64,000 bases of DNA from Vacuolonema iberomarrocanum LEGE 07170 (GCA_015207365.1 JADEXA010000043.1:1-64000), one strand, 5' to 3'; counted from the first letter of the stretch, positions 34,612 to 43,273 are shown. Translations and numbers: made by a program. Notes: generated from the sequence alone by a model not told the origin.

Positions 34612-35712
34612 ATGACATTCTCAACAGCCGAATTAAGCATCAAACGGGGAATGCCCGTCACCATCATCACTGGGTTTCTGGGCAGTGGCAAAACAACCCT
34701 GCTAAATCATATTTTGAGCAACAACAAGGATTTGAAAGTGGCCGTCTTGGTCAATGAGTTTGGCGACATCAACATCGACAGCCAGCTTTTAGTATCGATG
34801 GAAGAAGACATGGTGGAACTCAGCAATGGCTGCATTTGTTGCACCATCAATGATGGCTTGGTGGAGGCCGTTTATCGAATCCTAGAACGCGATGCCCGCA
34901 TCGACTACATGGTCATTGAAACCACAGGTGTTGCCGATCCGCTGCCCATTCTTCTCACCTTCCTGGGAACGGAACTGCGTGATCTAACGCGGCTCGACTC
35001 CGTCATTACCATGGTAGATGCTGAAACCTTTACGTCCGACCACTTTGAAAGTGAAGCGGCCTTAAAGCAAATCACCTATGGCGATGTCACCATCCTGAAC
35101 AAAACAGACCTCGCCGCTCCCGAACAGGTGGAAAAGCTAGAAGACTATGTTTGCACCGTCAAAGAAAACGCCAGAATTTTACACAGCCAGCAGGGACAGG
35201 TGCCGCTGCCGCTGATTTTGGATGTGGGATACAACAACCCCGACGCCTATGCCGATCTGGTGCAGGAAGAGATTGAGCAAACGCAGCACGATCATGATCA
35301 TCATCACGAGCCTGATCACGGCCATCATCATGAGCATTACCACGATGAACACCACCACGATGAACATGAGCATCATGGACACGAGCATCATGAACATGAG
35401 CATCACCATCACCATTCGTCGCATCTGGATAATGATGGATTTGTATCGGTTGCATTTGAGAGCGATCGCCCCTTCCAGATCAAAAAATTTGAGCAGTTTT
35501 TGCAAGAAAAACTCCCGCAGAATGTGTTTCGCGCCAAAGGAATTCTCTGGTTTCAGGAAAGTGAGATCTGCAACATTTTTCAACTGAGTGGCCCCCGCTT
35601 CGATTTGCAAGGGGAAGAATGGCACAAGGCTCCTCGAAACCAGCTTGTTTTTATCGGGCGGCATCTCGATGCCGATGAGATCCGGCAAAACCTGACGGAT
35701 TGCCTCGCCTGA
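34612..35712 (+). CDS. COG0523 GTPase with long histidine-rich insert (copy 2)
   Basis: This 366-residue protein has the same core as copy 1: G-F-L-G-S-G-K-T-T near residue 21, C-I-C-C at 74-77, E-T-T-G-V-A-D-P and N-K-T-D. Between about residues 222 and 272 lies a metal-binding stretch in which about half the residues are histidine, interleaved with D and E. This could store or buffer zinc for delivery. It follows znuB by 147 bases, in the same direction, and no Zur box was found directly upstream, so it probably depends on read-through from the hemB promoter or its own weak one. Confidence 0.9.
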   Translation: MTFSTAELSIKRGMPVTIITGFLGSGKTTLLNHILSNNKDLKVAVLVNEFGDINIDSQLLVSMEEDMVELSNGCICCTINDGLVEAVYRILERDARIDYMVIETTGVADPLPILLTFLGTELRDLTRLDSVITMVDAETFTSDHFESEAALKQITYGDVTILNKTDLAAPEQVEKLEDYVCTVKENARILHSQQGQVPLPLILDVGYNNPDAYADLVQEEIEQTQHDHDHHHEPDHGHHHEHYHDEHHHDEHEHHGHEHHEHEHHHHHSSHLDNDGFVSVAFESDRPFQIKKFEQFLQEKLPQNVFRAKGILWFQESEICNIFQLSGPRFDLQGEEWHKAPRNQLVFIGRHLDADEIRQNLTDCLA

Positions 35713-35760
35713 TAGCCAGTCTTTCAGCTTCTCGTCGTGGGCTGAAGGGAGACGGTTGCG

Positions 35761-35833
35761 CTGCGATCGCTCAAGGAAAACACGACAGATGAAAGCGATT
35801 GCACTGCGATCGCTCAAGGAAAACACGACAGAT
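35761..35833. repeat. Tandem 30-bp direct repeat before folE
   Basis: Two identical 30-bp copies (35761-35790 and 35804-35833), each containing a GCGATCGC octamer, are separated by 13 bases. They lie between the second COG0523 gene and folE and may be a recent slippage product or a paired binding site. Confidence 0.6.
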
Positions 35834-35857
35834 TGTTAACTTACCTAGCTCTAATCC

Positions 35858-36496
35858 ATGACCTTATCCGTCTCACCCGAAGATATCCGCAAACAGTCCA
35901 TCAGTACCGAACTCAAAGCTCCCGTCTCAGACGAGGAGATGCAGCAAGCCGTGCGAACCTTGCTTCTCGGGTTGGGCGAGGATCCCGATCGCGAAGGACT
36001 GCTCGACACCCCAAAACGGGTCGTCAAGGCGCTCAAATTCTTGACCTCTGGCTATCACCAATCGTTGGATGAGTTGCTCAACGGAGCCGTGTTTCATGAA
36101 AACGCTAACGAAATGGTACTGGTGCGCGATATTGACTTGTTTAGCTCCTGCGAGCACCATATCCTGCCGATTTTAGGGCGTGCCCATGTCGCCTACATTC
36201 CCAATGGCAAAGTCATTGGCTTGTCCAAAATTGCTCGCATTTGTGAAATGTATGCCCGTCGCCTGCAAGTGCAGGAACGCTTGACCCAACAAATTGCCGA
36301 TGCCTTGCAGGGGCTTTTGCAACCGCAAGGCGTAGCTGTTGTTGTTGAAGCCACTCACATGTGCATGGTAATGCGCGGGGTACAAAAACCGGGTTCCTGG
36401 ACGGTAACGAGTTCAATGCAAGGCGTATTTGCCGATGATGCCCGCACCCGTCAGGAGTTCATGGACTTGATCCGCCACAGGGCATCGTTCCATTAA
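35858..36496 (+). CDS. folE: GTP cyclohydrolase I
   Basis: This 212-residue enzyme makes dihydroneopterin triphosphate for folate and pterins. The zinc ligands of the classical type are all present: C and H in S-S-C-E-H-H, and the second cysteine in H-M-C-M-V-M-R-G-V. R-G-V-Q-K-P and S-S-M-Q-G-V-F complete the active site. Placement between two zinc-chaperone-type GTPases suggests a stress copy served by them. Sequence alone gives no sign of zinc independence. Confidence 0.9.
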   Translation: MTLSVSPEDIRKQSISTELKAPVSDEEMQQAVRTLLLGLGEDPDREGLLDTPKRVVKALKFLTSGYHQSLDELLNGAVFHENANEMVLVRDIDLFSSCEHHILPILGRAHVAYIPNGKVIGLSKIARICEMYARRLQVQERLTQQIADALQGLLQPQGVAVVVEATHMCMVMRGVQKPGSWTVTSSMQGVFADDARTRQEFMDLIRHRASFH

Positions 36497-36513
36497 GGCT
36501 TTTACCCTTACCG

Positions 36514-36543
36514 GGAGGTAAGAACTCCCTAATTCTTACCTCC
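36514..36543 (+). terminator. Terminator-like hairpin after folE
   Basis: An 11-bp stem (GGAGGTAAGAA and complement) with an 8-base loop starts 17 bases after the folE stop. It is followed by TTTCC and flanked by further partly complementary bases. Confidence 0.65.
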
Positions 36544-36570
36544 TTTCCTGGTAAGTACCCCGGTATCGTT

Positions 36571-36650
36571 AAAACCAAATCCTAAAACCCTGCGCCGCCC
36601 GCGCAGCGGGCGGCGCAGGGTTTTAGGGTTCTAGGTTTAATTACACCTAC
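36571..36650. repeat. Family B palindromic repeat, copy 2 (inverted, diverged)
   Basis: CCCTGCGCCGCCCGC faces its complement, with AAACCTAGAACCCTAAAA-type flanks when read on the minus strand. That is the same architecture as 22404-22498 and 63906-64000 but with a different stem sequence kept complementary. Confidence 0.6.
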
Positions 36651-36655
36651 CGACC

Positions 36656-36715
36656 TATAGCGGTGTGCAGCCGCGTCAAACACATCCGTACTTAACTAAC
36701 GCGCATAGCGCTATA
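36656..36715. repeat. Family A repeat, copy 2 (centre lost)
   Basis: The TATAGCGGTGTGCAGCCGC end and the GCGCATAGCGCTATA end are both present, but the central palindrome of the other copies is missing. It lies just upstream of the third COG0523 gene. Confidence 0.6.
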
Positions 36716-36741
36716 TTCAACAGATACATCCTGGGTTACAT

Positions 36742-37734
36742 ATGAGCGCTTTCGTGACGGTTCCCAACTCCCAAAAGCTCCCTGTGACGATCATCACAGG
36801 CTTTTTAGGGAGTGGTAAAACAACCTTACTCAATCACATCCTCAAAAACCTTGAAGATTTCAAGGTAGCCGTTTTGGTGAATGAGTTTGGGGATATTAAC
36901 ATTGATAGTCAGTTCTTGATTGCCGTAGAAGAAGACATGATAGAACTCACGAACGGCTGTATTTGTTGCACCATTAATAATAATTTGACCGATGCTGTAT
37001 ATCGTGTATTAGAACGGCGCGATTCTCGTCGAGACGGCAAAGCCGAACGCATCGATTATCTTGTACTAGAAACCACAGGTGTTGCTGATCCATTACCCAT
37101 TACGCTTACCTTTCTGGGAACGGAGCTGCGAGACTTAACGCAATTAGATGCCATTATTACCGTCGTCGATGCTGAAACGTTTGATCCCGATGTTCACTAT
37201 GGTAGTGATGCGGCTCTCAACCAGATTATCTATGGCGACATTATTGTACTCAATAAAACCGATCAAGTATCTACCTCTAAAATCGATGAAGTAGAAGGGT
37301 ATATCCACTCCCTTAAAGAAAAAGCAAGAGTTCTGCGCTCAACCTACAGCCAGGTTCCGTTATCTCTCATTTTGGATGTCCAACTGGCCGATACATCCAT
37401 CGAACAACAGGAATCTATTTCGTCAACCCCCTCATCAAAGCATTTACAAAATGATGGGTTTATGGCGGTTTCATTTAAGGGCGATCGCCCTTTTGCTATT
37501 AAAAAATTTCAGCAGTTCCTCGACTATCAGCTTCCCGATAATGTATTTCGTGCCAAGGGAATTCTTTGGTTTGCAGAGAGCCAAAAGCGCCATCTTTTTC
37601 AACTGAGTGGCAGAAGATTTACCATTGACGATAGCAAATGGGAAACGGCACCTAAAACAGAACTGGTGCTGATTGGACGTAAGTTAGACGCGCTTTCCTT
37701 GATCCAAACACTGAACAATTGCATGACCCGATGA
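36742..37734 (+). CDS. COG0523 GTPase (copy 3, no histidine insert)
   Basis: This 330-residue protein is very close to copy 2 in the GTPase half (G-F-L-G-S-G-K-T-T, C-I-C-C, E-T-T-G-V-A-D-P, N-K-T-D). The histidine-rich stretch is replaced by a short serine/glutamine linker (residues about 225-240). It is the product of a duplication of copy 2 or the reverse. Its stop codon overlaps the ATG of a truncated hisI-like frame (ATGA), which suggests that a metalloenzyme gene was once translationally coupled to it. Confidence 0.9.
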   Translation: MSAFVTVPNSQKLPVTIITGFLGSGKTTLLNHILKNLEDFKVAVLVNEFGDINIDSQFLIAVEEDMIELTNGCICCTINNNLTDAVYRVLERRDSRRDGKAERIDYLVLETTGVADPLPITLTFLGTELRDLTQLDAIITVVDAETFDPDVHYGSDAALNQIIYGDIIVLNKTDQVSTSKIDEVEGYIHSLKEKARVLRSTYSQVPLSLILDVQLADTSIEQQESISSTPSSKHLQNDGFMAVSFKGDRPFAIKKFQQFLDYQLPDNVFRAKGILWFAESQKRHLFQLSGRRFTIDDSKWETAPKTELVLIGRKLDALSLIQTLNNCMTR

Positions 37735-37826
37735 CTGCTATCAATCAGGATTTTCTCTGGATCGAACAACTCCAATTCAATGCCCAGGGGTTAATCCTGA
37801 TGGAACTGTTGATACAGTTTAGATAG
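37731..37826 (+). pseudogene. hisI-type N-terminal fragment
   Basis: This 31-residue frame begins at ATG overlapping the previous stop. It reads D-F-L-W-I-E-Q-L-Q-F-N-A-Q-G-L-I, the usual start of phosphoribosyl-AMP cyclohydrolases, and then breaks; a D-G-T-V phrase continues in another frame. It is probably a remnant after internal deletion. A fuller hisI paralogue is at 44989-45473. Confidence 0.5.
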
Positions 37827-37879
37827 CTGCACAGACTCCCAGTGTGAAAAGTAAGATGACGTAATTATTCACATCACCC

Positions 37880-38599
37880 ATGCAAAATCAAGAATCAGCT
37901 ATTGTCTTCGACGAAGAACGCGCTTCTACTTACGACAAAAGAGCAGCGAAGTTAGCGCCATTGCGTGACACGCTCCATCTGCTGACTCGCCTGATACTCT
38001 CTGATCTCCCGACTGACGCCCGAATTCTTTGTGTTGGGATTGGAACTGGATTGGAGTTAATTTATCTTGCTCAAGAATTTCCACAATGGCAATTCACGGC
38101 GGTAGAGCCTGCGAGTGCGATGCTTGATATTTGTCGCCAGAAAGCAGAAGAGTATGGGATTGTATCGCGTTGTACCTGGCATGAAGGCTATCTTGATTCA
38201 TTACCTGCATCAGCCCCTTTCGATGCGGCGACTTGCCTTCTGGTTTCTCACTTTTTTATGCAGCAGGAGGAGAGACGAAAATTCTTCAGCCAAATTGCTT
38301 CACGACTTCGCCCTCAGGGGTATCTAGTGAGTGCAGATTTGGCTTCTGATATGTCCACCCTAGCCTATCAAGAGCTTTGTGAAATTTGGACTCGAATGTT
38401 GAAGTATGCAGAATATCCCGATGCGGATATTGAAAAATTTCTAACCGCTCACGGTCGAGAGGCTGCGGTATTACCCCCCCATGAAGTTGCATCAATCATC
38501 GCATCGAGCGATTTTGATCCCCCTGTATTGTTCTTGCAGACTCTTTTAATGCATGCTTGGTATACACAGCGGACATCGTCAGTTGGCGACAAACCCTGA
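37880..38599 (+). CDS. Class I SAM-dependent methyltransferase
   Basis: This 239-residue protein has a SAM site V-G-I-G-T-G-L-E-L near residue 52, the acidic strand-2 end in A-V-E-P-A, and the L-R-P-Q-G-Y-L loop. Substrate unknown. Monocistronic between zinc-related remnants; no link to zinc is visible in its sequence. Confidence 0.8.
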   Translation: MQNQESAIVFDEERASTYDKRAAKLAPLRDTLHLLTRLILSDLPTDARILCVGIGTGLELIYLAQEFPQWQFTAVEPASAMLDICRQKAEEYGIVSRCTWHEGYLDSLPASAPFDAATCLLVSHFFMQQEERRKFFSQIASRLRPQGYLVSADLASDMSTLAYQELCEIWTRMLKYAEYPDADIEKFLTAHGREAAVLPPHEVASIIASSDFDPPVLFLQTLLMHAWYTQRTSSVGDKP

Positions 38600-38654
38600 T
38601 GCACCTGACCCAGGTATGGGGTTAGAGAAGTGATGCTAAGGTAGGACTGTTGGC

Positions 38655-38813
38655 TTGAATGAGGCTGCGATCGCCGACCTGATCCAGCAGCGCCTAGTGG
38701 CTCGGCAAGAACACGACTTTGCAATGGCAGATCAGATTCGTGATCGGCTGTCGAAAATGGGGATTGCGGTGGTTGACCAACCGGATGGAGAAATCCGCTG
38801 GCATCGACAGTGA
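38655..38813 (+). pseudogene. Cysteinyl-tRNA synthetase C-terminal fragment (left of selO)
   Basis: Fifty-two residues from a TTG read I-A-D-L-I-Q-Q-R-L-V-A-R-Q-E-H-D-F-A, A-D-Q-I-R-D-R-L, and end W-H-R-Q. This is the extreme C-terminus of CysRS without the catalytic domain. A second, similar tail ends at 40951 on the other side of selO, and the sequence after both stops is also similar, so the two are a duplication flanking selO. Confidence 0.65.
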
Positions 38814-39057
38814 ATCAACGATAGTGCGCCTAACGATTGCACATAGGCTTGCTCTGTTCGATAGGAGTAGTGCTTTATGCGAATTACGTTACGCACTTGC
38901 TCTGGGAGCTTCTTCCATCAAGAGTCAGAATGCCTTTCCGCAGCCTACTAACAAATCGATTAGTCGGGAAAGGGAAAGCTCCACATTTAATGTGCTAGCC
39001 TCTGCAAAGTCCTCAATTAAACATAAATCTTCCCCAACAACCTCGGCACTAGTAACA

Positions 39058-40770
39058 ATGTCATATCTATCTAAACCCTCACCAGAGGCATCTGCTGAGC
39101 CTTGCGTAACCACATTCGATGAGTTTGTGCGATTGGCGGATTACTCTCTGATGGATACCTTAAATGCCGATCCGGATGCCACGGTCGATGGTGATGATCA
39201 CCGTGCCCGCCAGGTTTTTTCGGGTCATTTTGTACCTGTGACACCCACGCCGCTTGCAGAGCCAGAATATGTAGCCCATAGCCGCACTTTTTTTAATGAA
39301 CTTGGGTTGAGCGATGAGCTGGCGCTTAATGAAAAATTTCGCCAGGTATTTTCTGGTGATCTCTCTGCGGCCCATGAGCCGATGCGACAGGTTGGCTGGG
39401 CGACGGGTTATGCACTATCGATTTATGGCACCGAATATATCCGAAATTGTCCATTCGGTACGGGGAATGGGTATGGCGATGGTCGGGCGATATCTGTATT
39501 TGAAGGCATCATTAATGGCCAACGCTGGGAAATGCAACTGAAAGGGGGTGGCCCAACGCCCTATTGCCGTGGTGCTGACGGGCGCGCAGTCCTCCGGTCA
39601 AGTGTGCGTGAGTTTCTAGCGCAAGATTATATGCACGCGTTAGGGGTGCCGACATCGCGCTCTTTGACCCTGTATGTTTCTAAATCTGAGACCGTTACCC
39701 GGCCTTGGTATTCTCAAGACTCCTGCTCCACCGAGCCTGATGTTTTGGTGGATAACCCTGTGGCCATTTCAACTCGGGTTGCCCCCTCCTTTTTGCGCGT
39801 GGGTCAGCTAGAGTTATTTGCCCGCCGTGCTCGCAACAACGCTCATCCAAAAGCCTCAGAAGAGTTGCGCATGATCGTGTCGCATTTGATTGAGCGAGAA
39901 TACCAAAGCGACATTGATCAAACCCTTGGTTTTGCCGATCAATTGGTTGAGTTGGCGAAGCACTTTCGCCAGCGTCTGACGTCACTGGTGGCCAATTGGC
40001 TACGGGTTGGTTATTGCCAGGGTAATTTTAATAGTGATAACTGCGCCGCGGGTGGCTTTACCCTCGACTATGAGCCTTTTGGGTTTTGCGAAATTTTTGA
40101 CCCTTGGTTTCAACCTTGGACTGGCGGCGGCGAGCACTTTGCGTTCTTCAATCAGCCCAGGGCAGCAGAAGCGAATTATTACATGTTTTGGAAAGCGGTG
40201 AGACCGCTACTGGCAGAAGATGCTGACGAGTTAGAACAGTTCGACCAAGTAGGCCGTGGCTTTTCAGAAGCCATACAACAACAAATCCAAAAAATGTGGG
40301 CGGCCAAACTGGGCTTGACTGAATTTAACCCAGAGCTGTTTCAGGAACTAATGCAGTTAATGACCCACTCAGATGTGGATTACACCATTTTCTTCCGCGA
40401 GTTATCCCATATACCAGACGATGTCTCCGCCTTGAAAAAGAGCTTCTATGGCAAAACGTCACAACAATTTGAGGACCAATGGCAAGCTTGGCTAAAAAGC
40501 TGGCGCGACCTCATTAACGACGGCAATTTGGCTGAGATATCAACAAAGATGAAACAGACTAACCCAAAATACATATGGCGAGAGTGGTTGATTGTTCCTG
40601 CCTATCAACAAGCCATGCAGGGTGACTACACGTTAGTTAAAGAGTTGCAAGCAGTCTTGAGCTATCCCTATGATGAGCAATCACAAGATGTAGAAGATAA
40701 ATACTATCGTCTAAGACCGAGCGCGTTTTCTGATGTGGGTGGCGTGTCGCACTATAGCTGTTCATCTTGA
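39058..40770 (+). CDS. selO: SelO-family protein adenylyltransferase (YdiU)
   Basis: This 570-residue pseudokinase-fold protein transfers AMP to protein hydroxyls. It shows Q-L-K-G-G-G-P-T-P-Y, G-R-A-V-L-R-S-S-V-R-E and P-T-S-R-S-L. The metal-site segment reads G-N-F-N-S-D-N, followed by L-D-Y-E-P-F-G-F; the usual histidine before it is glutamine. The protein ends in C-S-S, the conserved terminus that holds selenocysteine in some eukaryotes. ATG 39058 is chosen because the upstream 113 codons, including the cysS tail region, look non-homologous. It is flanked by duplicated cysS tails, suggesting insertion. Confidence 0.85.
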   Translation: MSYLSKPSPEASAEPCVTTFDEFVRLADYSLMDTLNADPDATVDGDDHRARQVFSGHFVPVTPTPLAEPEYVAHSRTFFNELGLSDELALNEKFRQVFSGDLSAAHEPMRQVGWATGYALSIYGTEYIRNCPFGTGNGYGDGRAISVFEGIINGQRWEMQLKGGGPTPYCRGADGRAVLRSSVREFLAQDYMHALGVPTSRSLTLYVSKSETVTRPWYSQDSCSTEPDVLVDNPVAISTRVAPSFLRVGQLELFARRARNNAHPKASEELRMIVSHLIEREYQSDIDQTLGFADQLVELAKHFRQRLTSLVANWLRVGYCQGNFNSDNCAAGGFTLDYEPFGFCEIFDPWFQPWTGGGEHFAFFNQPRAAEANYYMFWKAVRPLLAEDADELEQFDQVGRGFSEAIQQQIQKMWAAKLGLTEFNPELFQELMQLMTHSDVDYTIFFRELSHIPDDVSALKKSFYGKTSQQFEDQWQAWLKSWRDLINDGNLAEISTKMKQTNPKYIWREWLIVPAYQQAMQGDYTLVKELQAVLSYPYDEQSQDVEDKYYRLRPSAFSDVGGVSHYSCSS

Positions 40771-40784
40771 TGACGACGCGGCGA

Positions 40785-40951
40785 TCGCCGCAGGCCGGTC
40801 TTTGACCATCACTGACTTGATCCAGCAGCGCCAAACTGCTCGACAACAGCGTGACTTTGCAGCGGCGGATGATATTCGCGATCGGCTGGCAGTGGTGGAG
40901 ATCTCATTGGTTGACCAACTCGATGGCGAAGTCCGCTGGCATCGGCAGTAA
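40785..40951 (+). pseudogene. Cysteinyl-tRNA synthetase C-terminal fragment (right of selO)
   Basis: About 55 residues read I-T-D-L-I-Q-Q-R-Q-T-A-R, D-F-A-A-A-D-D-I-R-D-R-L, and W-H-R-Q at the end, parallel to the fragment at 38655-38813. The catalytic part of CysRS is absent. The left border is uncertain, since the frame is open into the end of selO. Confidence 0.6.
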
Positions 40952-41022
40952 ATCAGCGATAGCGCCAACGGCTCTAGGCGTGCAACGGAGGGATGATTAT
41001 ACTGAACTCGTCTACCCAATCA

Positions 41023-41110
41023 CCTAAATCGGGGTATTAGGCTGACGTATTTCTACCTAAATGCCCAAATCGGGGTATTAGGCAGAAACTTTTCAGCCTA
41101 ATACCCATTT
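41023..41110. repeat. TATTAGGC direct and inverted repeats
   Basis: CCTAAATCGGGGTATTAGGC at 41023 and a one-base variant at 41064 are followed by the inverted form GCCTAATACCCATTT at 41096. Looser relatives occur near 29131 and 29321. Possibly remains of a small mobile repeat at the left border of the cassette block. Confidence 0.55.
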
Positions 41111-41176
41111 AAGGGAGTTATGTGGAATGCTTCTCTCTAATAAATAGTTATGCCGACATTTTTATGGAAGTAGATA

Positions 41177-41770
41177 TTGAACATAGAAAAAATTATTAAT
41201 CTGATTCAAGGGAAAATAGTTAGCAATAACGATAATTGGATGTTTACTCTCGCGATAGATGGCCCGAGTGCGTCAGGAAAAAGTACTTTGGCCAGACTAA
41301 CATCAAAATCAATAAAGAAATCCTCCATTGTTCATGTGGATGATTTTTATAAAACAAGTACTCAAAGAAAAAATCAAATAACCAATAACAATCTGCATGG
41401 AATTGCGTTTGATTTGGAACGACTCAAACAGCAAGCATTAAATCCAATCGCACTCAAGAAATCAACAAATTATCAAATATATAATTGGACTGTTGATCGT
41501 TTAACTGACATTCGAATCATACAACCCGTTGGTCTTATAATAGTTGAGGGCATCTATTCATTGCGACAAGATTTACAAAATTACTATGATTTCAAAATTT
41601 GGCTGGAAGTACCTAAAAAACTATGTGAAGAAAGGGTTTTAGAACGAGATCGAGTAGGTATCGGAAACTATCATAATTGGAAGAATGACTATCGACCGGC
41701 TGAGGAACAATACGTCAAGCTACAAAATCCAGGAAATTCGGCTGATTTAGTACTGACAACTTTTGGGTAA
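41177..41770 (+). CDS. Uridine kinase-like P-loop protein
   Basis: This 197-residue protein has Walker A G-P-S-A-S-G-K-S-T near residue 28, a V-D-D-F-Y strand and I-I-V-E-G-I-Y-S, the layout of uridine kinase/phosphoribulokinase-like enzymes. Base composition is markedly AT-rich compared with the zinc genes. The start is a TTG; no in-frame ATG is better placed. A second kinase follows 3 bases later. Substrate unknown. Probably part of the integron-type cassette block. Confidence 0.65.
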   Translation: MNIEKIINLIQGKIVSNNDNWMFTLAIDGPSASGKSTLARLTSKSIKKSSIVHVDDFYKTSTQRKNQITNNNLHGIAFDLERLKQQALNPIALKKSTNYQIYNWTVDRLTDIRIIQPVGLIIVEGIYSLRQDLQNYYDFKIWLEVPKKLCEERVLERDRVGIGNYHNWKNDYRPAEEQYVKLQNPGNSADLVLTTFG

Positions 41771-41773
41771 AAT

Positions 41774-42331
41774 ATGAACTTGATCGAAATAATAAATAGC
41801 AATTTTAAAGGCATATTAGGCATTTCTGGGTTTGGAGGCTCAGGTAAATCGACTTTAGCGCACAAAATTGCAGAATTTACTGATGCACCAGTTATAGGGA
41901 TTGATTCATTTTTCAAACACACGGACTTTGGAAATTGCAACAACTGGGATTGTGTCGACTTCTTACGACTAAAAACAGAGATTATTGCACCGTTTCGAAA
42001 CGGGATTTCTCCAATTAAATTCCGAGAATTTGATTGGGAGAACAATTCCGTAGGGAAGCTCAATGAGATTTCTCATAAAGGACTGATCATAATCGAAGGA
42101 GTTGGTTTGTTTGGCTCTTTGATTCAATCAAGTATTACAAAATCCATTTGGATTGATTGTCCTATAGAAATTGCGATAGCTCGGGGGAAAGAACGAGATA
42201 AATCGCAATACGGAGTTGATAATGATGTACTATGGGAAGGAGTTTGGAAACAGAACGACCTGGAATCTTTTGAAAAGTATCATCCTATGGAAGTTGCTAA
42301 TATCATTATAGATTATAAGGATTTAATGTGA
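41774..42331 (+). CDS. Second uridine kinase-like P-loop protein
   Basis: This 185-residue protein has Walker A G-F-G-G-S-G-K-S-T near residue 22, I-G-I-D-S-F-F-K and I-I-I-E-G-V-G-L, and an R-G-K-E-R-D lid-like motif. It is a distant paralogue of the preceding gene and very AT-rich. An attC-like site follows within 10 bases of the stop, the usual arrangement of the last gene in a cassette. Confidence 0.7.
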   Translation: MNLIEIINSNFKGILGISGFGGSGKSTLAHKIAEFTDAPVIGIDSFFKHTDFGNCNNWDCVDFLRLKTEIIAPFRNGISPIKFREFDWENNSVGKLNEISHKGLIIIEGVGLFGSLIQSSITKSIWIDCPIEIAIARGKERDKSQYGVDNDVLWEGVWKQNDLESFEKYHPMEVANIIIDYKDLM

Positions 42332-42340
42332 ATTGCGAGC

Positions 42341-42458
42341 GGCATAACAAGCACTTCGAGGCGGACTCGCCTATTGTCATGGAGTTTGCTTGATCCGCCT
42401 GGCGGCGGGCAAACTCCACGCCAATTGACGGCTCGCCGCTCAAGTGGTTGTTAGATGC
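42341..42458. mobile_element. attC-like integron recombination site 1
   Basis: This 118-bp imperfect palindrome starts GGCATAACAAGCACTT and ends AAGTGGTTGTTAGATGC. The right core GTTAGAT fits the GTTRRRY consensus. Inner arms GGAGTTTGC and GCAAACTCC form a further stem. Its position directly between an upstream stop and a downstream start (AlkD at 42481) is that of a cassette attC site of the large chromosomal-integron type. Confidence 0.75.
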
Positions 42459-42480
42459 TGGCCTATTACAGTGAGGGGGC

Positions 42481-43179
42481 ATGAACGCCAAGCAAATCAG
42501 TAAAATCCTAAGAGATTTGGCTAATCCTGTTATTGCCGAGCATTCACAGCGCTTTTTCAAAACTGGGAAAGGCGAATACGGTGAAGGCGATCAGTTTCTG
42601 GGTATTCGAGTTCCTGTCCTCAGAGAACAAGCTAAAAAATACCGAGGTGTAGAACTCAAAGAAGTTCAAAAGTTACTCCAGTCGAACTTTCATGAGGAAC
42701 GTCAGTGTGCACTTTTAATCTTGGTGTACAAATTTGCAAGAAGCTCTGAGCAGGAGAAGCAGTCTATTTATCAATTGTATTTAGATAACACCCAGTACAT
42801 CAACAACTGGGATTTAGTGGATAGCTCTGCTTATCATATAGTCGGTGCTTACCTCGAAGATAAAGACAAGCAGATACTGTATCAATTATCTCATTCTGAC
42901 AGCCTGTGGGAGAGACGTATAGCTATCTTGTCGACCTTTCAATTTATCCGAAAGCACCAATTCGACGATACCCTTCGCCTTTCCAAACAACTCATAGACG
43001 ATCCAGAAGATTTAATACATAAATCTGTCGGTTGGATGCTTAGAGAAGTCGGTAAACGTGACATGTCGGTAGAGAAAGATTTTTTAGATAGCTATTACCA
43101 AAAAATGCCACGAACTATGCTGCGCTATGCCATAGAAAAATTTCCTGAGCAAGAGAAGAAGTATTATTTAATGGGTTAG
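42481..43179 (+). CDS. DNA alkylation repair protein (AlkD-like)
   Basis: This 232-residue all-helical HEAT-like glycosylase removes alkylated purines. It shows F-L-G-I-R-V-P-V-L-R, E-E-R-Q-C-A-L-L-I-L, N-N-W-D-L-V-D and the late H-K-S-V-G-W-M-L-R-E-V-G-K. The aspartate of W-D-L-V-D and the arginine pattern match AlkD. It lies just after an attC-like site and is followed by an ATCTAAC core, so it is a promoter-less cassette gene by position. Confidence 0.85.
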   Translation: MNAKQISKILRDLANPVIAEHSQRFFKTGKGEYGEGDQFLGIRVPVLREQAKKYRGVELKEVQKLLQSNFHEERQCALLILVYKFARSSEQEKQSIYQLYLDNTQYINNWDLVDSSAYHIVGAYLEDKDKQILYQLSHSDSLWERRIAILSTFQFIRKHQFDDTLRLSKQLIDDPEDLIHKSVGWMLREVGKRDMSVEKDFLDSYYQKMPRTMLRYAIEKFPEQEKKYYLMG

Positions 43180-43187
43180 CCTGAACA

Positions 43188-43232
43188 TCTAACAAAGCGC
43201 CGCCTGTCAAACGCTGCTGAACTAAATAGTTA
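43188..43232. mobile_element. attC remnant after the alkD-like gene
   Basis: ATCTAAC at about 43192 matches the RYYYAAC left core and is followed by AAAGCGCCGCC as in attC left arms. No matching right core follows before the next gene. The site appears truncated and joined to the next cassette. Confidence 0.45.
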
Positions 43233-43273
43233 TATTTCTATAGAGACCATCGCAACTAGAGTAAGGAGTTTAT

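Noticed and set aside
35179..35826. Antisense frame opposite the histidine-rich COG0523 gene
   Set aside because: Its methionine/valine runs are the mirror of CAT/CAC histidine codons.
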